A stretch of DNA of 17,392 nucleotides from DSQQ01 sp964443075 (GTDB lineage: Bacteria; Chloroflexota; Anaerolineae; 4572-78; J111): assembly GCA_964443075.1 (NCBI GenBank), contig CAYUCB010000133.1, positions 1 through 17,392 of the forward strand, read 5' to 3'. Under the pieces are notes generated by a model. That model was given only the letters and a program-made list of their open reading frames with translations, was not told the origin of the DNA and did no database searches. Position 1 is the first letter of the stretch; each line of letters begins with the position of its first letter. Positions 6,218 to 10,912 of the stretch are shown here, piece after piece. Position numbers and translations under genes: made by a program.

Positions 6218-7329
6218 AGGTTAAAACTTAAGGGCAAGGTAAAGCGAATGGTTGTGCCGTGTCCCGGCACACTCTCAACCGAGATTTCGCCGCCGTGGGC
6301 GTTGACAAGGTTTTTGGCAATGGCTAACCCCAATCCGCTTCCCCGCGAATGGCCTGATTTGTAAAAACGGTCAAAAATATAAGGTAGATTTTCCGGGGGG
6401 ATGCCCGTGCCGGTATCGCTGACGCAAACGGTCACAGCTTGTTTAGCCTGATTATATTGACCCGTAAGCTGAACTTTTCCGCCGGCCGGCGTATAATACA
6501 GGGCATTGGCAATCAAATTGGCTAAGACCTCCCGAATACGCACCGGATCTAGCTCTAACAAGGGCACGTCCTCAGCGATGTCCAGGCTCAACTCTACGCC
6601 GCCGGCCTGGCTCTGAGAGCGAAATGAGGTGACGGTTTCACTGGCGAGGACGCCCAAATCGGTTGGCTCACGGTAGAGTTGCAGCGCGCCGCTTTCAGCC
6701 AGCGATAAGGTGCGCAGGTCATCAATCAGGCGGGCCAATACCTGCGTATCCTCCAAAATTGATCCCAGGTGAGCCTCATCGCGCGGATAGACGCCATCCA
6801 GCAGCCCTTCAAGATTTCCTTGAATCACCGTGAGCGGGGTGCGCAACTCGTGGGTCACATCGGCTAACAGATTACGGCGCTGTATTTCGTTTTGCTGTAA
6901 CCGCGCGGCCATGGCGTTGAAGGCTCGAATGAGGGCGCGCACCTCGGTTGGCCCCCGTTCAACCGCCCGGACACTATAATCCCCGGCTTCTACCCCGCCC
7001 ACAGCCTCCATTAGCTGGCTGATGGGCATGGTGAAGCGCAGCAGCAGTCGAACCAGCAAAAACAACCCCACCAAGCCAACCCCTAAACCGCCCAGAAATA
7101 GAACCGGCAGGGCTGCCGGCGGCACGCCCAGCCTATTCCAACTGATGAAGGTTAACCAGAAAGCCAGGCTGCAAACGCCGGTAGCCACCATCGCCAGCAC
7201 CACAAACGCCCCGACTATCCGCCAAAAGAAAAATCGGCGCATTCTGGCCCAGGGACGTCCTGGCGGTGGCCACGGCTCGTCGGTGGGCCACCACGGGGGG
7301 CGGCGATGAGGAAAGTGAGGCCGTTTCAT
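6214..7329 (-). CDS. Membrane sensor histidine kinase (HAMP-HisKA-HATPase)
   Basis: A 371-residue sensor kinase. The N-terminus (1-35) is rich in His, Pro and Trp and lies before the first membrane helix. Two transmembrane segments (about 36-60 and 73-95) enclose only a very short external loop, so it probably senses within or at the membrane rather than by a periplasmic domain. HAMP follows (95-147), then the HisKA phosphoacceptor H160 in DVTHELRTPL, the N-box Asn275 (NLIANALYYTP), the G1 box DTGTGI (D305) and the G2 box GSGLGLAI. All catalytic boxes are intact. The start abuts the stop of the response regulator upstream with no gap. It resembles BaeS/CpxA-type envelope stress kinases in layout; the stimulus is unknown. 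Confidence 0.95.
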   Translation of the reverse strand: MKRPHFPHRRPPWWPTDEPWPPPGRPWARMRRFFFWRIVGAFVVLAMVATGVCSLAFWLTFISWNRLGVPPAALPVLFLGGLGVGLVGLFLLVRLLLRFTMPISQLMEAVGGVEAGDYSVRAVERGPTEVRALIRAFNAMAARLQQNEIQRRNLLADVTHELRTPLTVIQGNLEGLLDGVYPRDEAHLGSILEDTQVLARLIDDLRTLSLAESGALQLYREPTDLGVLASETVTSFRSQSQAGGVELSLDIAEDVPLLELDPVRIREVLANLIANALYYTPAGGKVQLTGQYNQAKQAVTVCVSDTGTGIPPENLPYIFDRFYKSGHSRGSGLGLAIAKNLVNAHGGEISVESVPGHGTTIRFTLPLSFNL

Positions 7330-8010
7330 CTACTCATCCGCAAATTTATAACCAACCCCGTAGACAGTCAACACGTAACGCGGCTCGCGGGGGTTTGGTT
7401 CCAGCTTGCGGCGGATGTTTTTAATATGCGCGTCTATCGCCCGCTCATACGATTCAAAAGCGACGCCATGCACCGCGTCGAGCAGCTGCGCCCGGGTAAA
7501 AATGCGGCCCGGCTGGCGGGCCAAGGCGGCCAATAATTCAAATTCGGTGGCGGTCAATTCGATGGACTGCTGATTGACCACTGCCCGCATACGCGGCACA
7601 TCCAGCGTAACCTCGCCCACCCGGATTAATGCTTCGTCCACCGGCGCTGTCTCGGCCCGGCGCAGCACGGCGCGGACGCGAGCCACCAATTCTTTGGGGC
7701 TAAAAGGTTTGGTCAGATAATCATCTGCGCCCAACTCTAACCCGATGAGTTTATCTGATTCTTCGCCCCGGGCCGTGAGCATAATAATCGGTACATTTGA
7801 CTCTCGGCGTAAAGCGCGAGTCACGTCAAACCCATCAATGTCCGGCAAGCCCAGGTCAAGTATAATTAAATTTGGTTTGGCCGCCCGCGCCGCTGCCAGG
7901 GCGATTTGGCCGGTTTCGGCCATCAAGACGGTAAAGCCGGCGTGTTCCAGGTAATCGCGGGCCAATTGAAGAATCTTTACTTCGTCATCAACCACCAGAA
8001 TTGTTTTCAT
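7330..8010 (-). CDS. OmpR/PhoB-family response regulator
   Basis: A 226-residue two-domain regulator. The receiver domain (1-120) has the acidic pair D8/D9, the phosphoacceptor D52 in LIILDLGLPDIDG, T78 and K100 (YLTKPF). The C-terminal winged helix (about 130-224) has the usual ELTATEFELLAALARQPGRIFTR, then the recognition region ERAIDAHIKNIRRKL and the wing YGVGYKF. It is cognate to the kinase encoded directly after it. Start ATG at 8010 matches the family N-terminus MKTILVVDDE. A hairpin lies between it and the preceding small membrane gene. A direct repeat at the promoter upstream (8557-8573) is a plausible autoregulatory target. Confidence 0.96.
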   Translation of the reverse strand: MKTILVVDDEVKILQLARDYLEHAGFTVLMAETGQIALAAARAAKPNLIILDLGLPDIDGFDVTRALRRESNVPIIMLTARGEESDKLIGLELGADDYLTKPFSPKELVARVRAVLRRAETAPVDEALIRVGEVTLDVPRMRAVVNQQSIELTATEFELLAALARQPGRIFTRAQLLDAVHGVAFESYERAIDAHIKNIRRKLEPNPREPRYVLTVYGVGYKFADE

Positions 8011-8027
8011 GGCTTTGCAAGTTGTAT

Positions 8028-8057
8028 AGGAGTGTCAAAGCGAACTTTGACACTCCT
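8028..8057. repeat. Perfect 13-bp hairpin in the regulator leader
   Basis: AGGAGTGTCAAAG and its complement flank a four-base loop, read as UUCG on the mRNA (minus) strand. It lies between the small membrane gene stop and the response regulator start. No T-tract follows on the minus strand (ATACAACTT), so it is unlikely to be a simple terminator in the operon direction; on the plus strand TAATTTTTAG follows. It could be a partial attenuator, an mRNA-stabilising or processing hairpin, or an operator. Confidence 0.6.
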
Positions 8058-8078
8058 AATTTTTAGCCTGCGGTAGTT

Positions 8079-8492
8079 TTAACTCTGTTCTACCGGCGGT
8101 GAAGTTTGCTCCACTCCCTGGTGGGTCTGGCGATGCCATTCTTCAAACATGGGGGGGACGCCTCCACCCCAGCGGTTATGGTGACAACCGGGGCCATGCC
8201 CCCAGCGTCCGCCCCACCATAACCCGCGCACCAGCAAAAAGATGAGCAGGATAAAGAACAGCGGCCCAAAACAGCCCAAGAAACCAAACCCAAACGGAGG
8301 ATGAAACCAGAACGGCCCTCTATAATAAGCAGGGTACGGTCCCATCGCTGCCCCTGGAGGCAGGTCGGCCAGCTTGCCGCTTGCGACCAGACCCTGGGCA
8401 AAGCCAACATTATAAGCGTATGCCCCCAGGCTGACTGCGCCGGCGATTAACACCAGCGCCAACAATACACCCAATACAATTCTTCTGTTCAC
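8079..8492 (-). CDS. Small Gly/His/Trp-rich membrane protein encoded with a two-component system
   Basis: I chose the GTG start at 8492 (VNRRIVLGVLL), with AGAGG eight bases upstream. An in-frame ATG at 8555 would lie inside the promoter. The 137-residue product has an N-terminal membrane segment or uncleaved signal (residues 3-25), a Pro/aromatic stretch, a second strongly hydrophobic segment (FGPLFFILLIFLLVRGLWW), and a tail rich in Gly, His and Trp (GHGPGCHHNRW) ending with MFEEWHRQTHQ. Short membrane proteins with a similar EWHRxxH tail occur, from memory, beside two-component genes in Actinobacteria and Chloroflexota; no function is established. The His/Cys cluster could bind metal. It may be the accessory sensor or main output of the system encoded downstream. 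Confidence 0.7.
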   Translation of the reverse strand: MNRRIVLGVLLALVLIAGAVSLGAYAYNVGFAQGLVASGKLADLPPGAAMGPYPAYYRGPFWFHPPFGFGFLGCFGPLFFILLIFLLVRGLWWGGRWGHGPGCHHNRWGGGVPPMFEEWHRQTHQGVEQTSPPVEQS

Positions 8493-8541
8493 AATGGTTA
8501 CCTCTTTCTTGGTAAAACTGATATTTATTTTGATGAACAGA

Positions 8542-8573
8542 AGTATAGCGTTCAACTGTGAACAAATTGTGAA
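8542..8573 (-). promoter_or_regulatory. Promoter with direct-repeat operator for the two-component operon
   Basis: On the minus strand, TATACT (8547-8542) is a good -10 box. Instead of a consensus -35 there are two identical hexamers TTCACA, at 8573-8568 and 8562-8557, separated by five bases (11-bp period). Direct hexamers at one helical turn overlapping the -35 region are the usual target of OmpR/PhoB-type regulators, which is the type encoded in this operon. The leader would be about 43 bases and include the AGAGG site of the GTG-started gene. Confidence 0.55.
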
Positions 8574-8636
8574 GAGCTGATGGAGGCATTATGAAGGTAA
8601 GTGAGGGCAATTCCCTACGAACTGGATTTAAAGCGC

Positions 8637-9749
8637 TTAAAATACCAACTTGGCCGCCAGAGTAGCAGCGGTATCGCCGCCGCGCATACGGAGACGCTTT
8701 AATTCAAAGCGGTGGTCAAAGGATTGGTTGATGCCCCATTCGGTGGTGACAGCGCCCCAAAAATGGGCCGATTCCAGCACTTTAATGGTTAAATCATCAT
8801 ACCGCCCGGAGGGGTAGCAAAAAAAGCGCACCGGTTCATTAATCCGGGCCTCGATGGCTTCTTTAGAGCCAACAATTTCATAGACCAAAAAATCCACACT
8901 GCGGTTTCTCAAGTCGGTGTGGCTGTAGCTGTGAGAGCCAAACTCCATGCTGGCCTGGTGCATCTCTTTGACCATCTCCCAACTGAGGTAACTGACATTG
9001 TTGGCATCAATCGGTTGGGTAAAGATAAAAAAGGTGGCGGTGTAGCCATATTTTTTCAAAAGCGGAAAAGCATTCTCGTAACTATCGCGGTAGCCATCAT
9101 CAAAGGTGATGATGATGGGTTTGGGCGGCAGGCTGATTTGCCCGGCGGCGGCCTGGGCCAGTTGGTTAAGGGAGATGGTTTCATAACCGGCCTGGCGTAA
9201 ATAAGTCAAATGAGCCTCAAACTGGGCGGGTGTCACCGACAGGTCGCGGCGGATAGAGTTAGCGTCAGCCGGGGGGGTGGAGAGGTAGTGGTACATCAAA
9301 ATCGGAATACTCCAGGCCACATCGGCGGCGATAGGGGTTAATTCCAGGTTTGGCGTAGGAGTCGGCATGAGCGTGGCCGTGCTGGTGGGGGTTGGCCAGG
9401 GAGTAGGGGTAAGAGAAGGCGACTCCGGGAGTAAGGGGGGCGGCAAGGCGGTAAATGTAGGGGGAGGAGTAAAAGTTGGGCTGGGTGTAAACGTGGGGGT
9501 AGGGGTAGGGGTAGGGGTAGGCGTAGGCGTAAAAGTTAGACTGGGAGTAGGCGTAGGGGTAAACGTAGGCCGAAGCGTTGGCGACGGCAACCCCGTCGGC
9601 GAAGCGGGGGAAACAACCGAGTTAAAGGCTAACGTAGCGCTAGGGCTGGTTACGGCCACAAAACCCAACCCCATTTGGAGGCCCACAGCCAAAAATAGCA
9701 GCGGCGCGACAAACCAATAGCGGGCCACCGCCCGCAATTTAGAGTTCAC
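8637..9749 (-). CDS. Exported polysaccharide deacetylase with Thr-Pro linker
   Basis: A 370-residue protein: membrane anchor or signal (residues 11-35), a low-complexity Pro/Thr/Ser linker (about 47-138), then a NodB-type deacetylase domain (about 150-320). The metal and catalytic motifs are visible: TFDDG (D217, D218), HSYSH (H273, H277) and RFFCYPSGRYDD. LMYHY before the domain is typical of extracellular carbohydrate esterase family 4 enzymes. Likely action: N-deacetylation of a cell-surface or external glycan such as peptidoglycan or poly-N-acetylglucosamine; the substrate is not determinable here. The start is GTG at 9749 with a weak GCAGG upstream, supported by a strong promoter 40 bases further. 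It is monocistronic; its stop lies 64 bases before the operator of the next minus-strand operon. Confidence 0.92.
   Translation of the reverse strand: MNSKLRAVARYWFVAPLLFLAVGLQMGLGFVAVTSPSATLAFNSVVSPASPTGLPSPTLRPTFTPTPTPSLTFTPTPTPTPTPTPTFTPSPTFTPPPTFTALPPPLLPESPSLTPTPWPTPTSTATLMPTPTPNLELTPIAADVAWSIPILMYHYLSTPPADANSIRRDLSVTPAQFEAHLTYLRQAGYETISLNQLAQAAAGQISLPPKPIIITFDDGYRDSYENAFPLLKKYGYTATFFIFTQPIDANNVSYLSWEMVKEMHQASMEFGSHSYSHTDLRNRSVDFLVYEIVGSKEAIEARINEPVRFFCYPSGRYDDLTIKVLESAHFWGAVTTEWGINQSFDHRFELKRLRMRGGDTAATLAAKLVF
9493..9530. repeat. GGGGTA hexamer array / G-quadruplex motif inside the linker coding region
   Basis: The plus strand has four G-runs of four or more bases (9495-9499, 9502-9505, 9508-9511, 9514-9517) separated only by TA, followed by GGCGTA units. 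It encodes the Pro-Thr repeat of the deacetylase linker on the other strand. The short loops make it a strong predicted quadruplex in the template strand, and the hexamer array should be length-variable in steps of two codons. Confidence 0.8.
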
Positions 9750-9789
9750 TCAAAATACCTGCATTAAACATAGATTGAATCAAAAAGTG

Positions 9790-9818
9790 AGTATACGTGG
9801 GGAAAGAGAGGTTGTCAA
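9790..9818 (-). promoter_or_regulatory. Sigma-70-type promoter of the polysaccharide deacetylase gene
   Basis: Minus-strand TTGACA (9818-9813) and TATACT (9795-9790) are separated by 17 bases. Transcription would start near 9783, about 33 bases before the GTG start. Both boxes are near consensus. Confidence 0.82.
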
Positions 9819-9885
9819 AAGGGGGAAGCGGCTTGGCGGCTCTTTCGCACCCTTCGTTTTCTTCGTTCCTTCGTGGTTCGCTCCG

Positions 9886-9930
9886 CCCGCCCTCACCACC
9901 CCACCGCGCGAAAACGGGCGAGGGTTAACC
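9886..9930. repeat. 45-bp GC-rich hairpin repeat, copy A
   Basis: Begins CCCGCCCTCACC and ends TTAACC; 37 of 45 positions match copy B at 10813-10857 without gaps. On the minus strand CCCTCGCC can pair with GGTGAGGG (one G-T pair) around a loop containing GTTTTCGC. It starts a few bases beyond the stop of the frameshifted small gene, in the position of a terminator. Confidence 0.7.
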
Positions 9931-9933
9931 TTA

Positions 9934-10190
9934 CTAAAACTTGCGGATCATCGCCTTGATTAACCCCCGTTCCCCGGCAAAATCCTCCAATGCCTGAGCA
10001 ATCACTGTCCCCGGCGCAGGGTGATTGTTCACGGTAGCATAGCCGGGCGTCTCTGAAGCGACCAGTAAATCACCGACCTGCACCGGCCCCATCACTTTGA
10101 CCGGTTCGGCCCCCACACCAACGTGCCGGGGTTGGGTACGAGGTATTTGAGCAGCCGGGTTAGCTTGAGTTTAAGGTTATGGCTTGGCAT
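9934..10190 (-). pseudogene. Frameshifted small gene (about 84 codons when restored)
   Basis: ATG at 10190 is preceded by an excellent AAGGAG eight bases upstream and reads MPSHNLKLKLTRLLKYLV, PNPGTLV, then stops at 10092 after 32 codons. An overlapping frame, open from about 10170 to the stop at 9934, reads GAEPVKVMGPVQVGDLL, VASETPGYATV and PGTVIAQALEDF. Removing one GT unit from the GTGTG at 10114-10118 joins both frames as GTLVGAEPVKV and gives 84 residues. The second part resembles the C-terminal region of large surface or tail-fibre-like proteins (VGDLL...SxTPGYA...PGTVIGKALE pattern, from memory). It could be a real slippage mutation, a sequencing error or a programmed shift. No function is assigned. 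Confidence 0.5.
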
Positions 10191-10229
10191 GGTATAATCT
10201 CCTTGATTTATTTGATAAGTAGCCATCAA

Positions 10230-10258
10230 TTGACCGGGCCAATATAGCGGGTTATAAT
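10230..10258 (+). promoter_or_regulatory. Sigma-70-type promoter of the small gene pair
   Basis: TTGACC (10230-10235), a 17-base spacer, and a perfect TATAAT (10253-10258). The start of transcription would be near 10265, about 20 bases before the proposed TTG start of the first small gene. Confidence 0.8.
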
Positions 10259-10284
10259 CTCAAATCCAGAGCGAGGTAAGGGGA

Positions 10285-10395
10285 TTGTTCAAAGAAACCG
10301 CCTTCGAGACATCACTGGATACCGGCGTTCTAATTCGTATTCGTTTTACCAGTGAACGAGGGCAAATTCTGTCGTTTATGGTTCAACTGGAATGA
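10285..10395 (+). CDS. Very small protein, possibly truncated DUF7718-type
   Basis: A 36-codon frame from TTG at 10285 (GAGG eight bases upstream) to TGA at 10393-10395. It reads FKETAFETSLDTG, VLIRIRFTSERGQ, ILSFMVQLE. The stop overlaps the ATG of the next gene (ATGA), and a strong promoter lies directly in front, so it is very probably translated. The sequence resembles the first half of small proteins that I recall as DUF7718, with a strand, a GQxxxFxVQLE turn, then normally about 30 more residues including a conserved RYDxxHG. Those residues are absent here and are not found in the other frames immediately after, so this copy may be truncated. The start codon is uncertain. Confidence 0.5.
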   Translation: MFKETAFETSLDTGVLIRIRFTSERGQILSFMVQLE

Positions 10396-10661
10396 GTGAA
10401 CAGATGATTGAACGAAACCTGGATTTAGTGTCAGCCGTGACCCACTTTATCCTGGAGCATCCCCATCTTCTGGAACAACTACCGTCCGATTTCAGGTTGG
10501 TTATTTTGCCCGAAGATGACCCCGAATTGAGTCAGTACAACCTAAATTTACTGGCTGAACGAACAGAACCAGGCAAGCCAGTAATTATTGTGCGGCTGAC
10601 AGCCCACCAGGTAAATTTTGAAAGCCATCCCCCCCAGGTTTACGTTCCCTTAGCGGCTTGA
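10392..10661 (+). CDS. Small hypothetical protein, DUF5647-like
   Basis: An 89-residue acidic protein: MSEQMIERNLDLVSAVTHFILE, HPHLLEQLPSDFRLVILPEDDPEL, then SQYNLNLLAERTEPGKPVIIVRL. The pattern NLxLxxxFxxxxxEHPxLLExxP...LPEDDPEL...YN matches, from memory, the DUF5647 family of short bacterial proteins, often encoded beside another small gene in cyanobacteria and Chloroflexota and suspected to belong to toxin-antitoxin-like pairs. No catalytic motif, membrane segment or DNA-binding fold is evident. It has no ribosome-binding site of its own; the ATG overlaps the stop of the 36-codon gene, which indicates translational coupling. Confidence 0.72.
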   Translation: MSEQMIERNLDLVSAVTHFILEHPHLLEQLPSDFRLVILPEDDPELSQYNLNLLAERTEPGKPVIIVRLTAHQVNFESHPPQVYVPLAA

Positions 10662-10724
10662 GCGTCCAATTTTTCTTAGCCCGAATTGAGAGTATAAAGC
10701 CGCCCCTCTCTCCGCCAAAACACC

Positions 10725-10789
10725 ACAACGGATGGTTGAATGAAACGGATGGGTTTTCCGCCCATCCGTTCTTTTCGTCCATCCGTTGT
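10725..10789. repeat. Double nested hairpin downstream of the small gene pair
   Basis: Inner arms AACGGATGGG (10744-10753) and CCCATCCGTT (10761-10770) enclose a seven-base loop. Outer arms ACAACGGATGG (10725-10735) and CCATCCGTTGT (10779-10789) repeat the same core. The unit therefore contains two direct copies of AACGGATGG and two of its complement, so two alternative hairpins can form. CTTTTCG follows the inner arm. It may act as terminator for the gene pair and looks like a dispersed intergenic palindrome. The rest of the 10662-10912 gap holds no gene. Confidence 0.68.
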
Positions 10790-10812
10790 TGTCCCCCAGA
10801 AGCCAGACCCCA

Positions 10813-10857
10813 CCCGCCCTCACCGCCCCGCCGGGCGAAAAGCGGTGAGGTCTAACC
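10813..10857. repeat. 45-bp GC-rich hairpin repeat, copy B
   Basis: Same orientation and length as copy A at 9886-9930, with 37 of 45 identical positions. CCTCACCGC and GCGGTGAGG form a 9-bp stem. Several differences from copy A fall on both sides of the stem, so pairing is kept. It lies beyond the terminator-like hairpin of the peptidase gene. Confidence 0.7.
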
Positions 10858-10863
10858 CGCAAA

Positions 10864-10897
10864 CCCCATCAAGGCGGCCCGTACCGCCTCGATGGGG
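10864..10897 (-). terminator. Probable terminator of the C39-like peptidase gene
   Basis: CCCCATC-A-AGGCGG and CCGCCT-C-GATGGGG pair over 13 positions with one mismatch and a six-base loop. It starts 16 bases after the stop codon on the minus strand and is followed there by TTTGCGGG, a short T-tract only. Confidence 0.6.
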
Positions 10898-10912
10898 TGG
10901 AAGTTGTGGGGG

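Noticed and set aside
8591..8665. 24-codon plus-strand frame with GGAGG before its ATG
   Set aside because: It runs antisense into the deacetylase 3' end, has no recognisable sequence and no promoter that I could support.
9367..9720. Gly/Val-rich plus-strand frame opposite the deacetylase linker
   Set aside because: It is the complement of the Thr-Pro repeat; low-complexity shadow without start signals.
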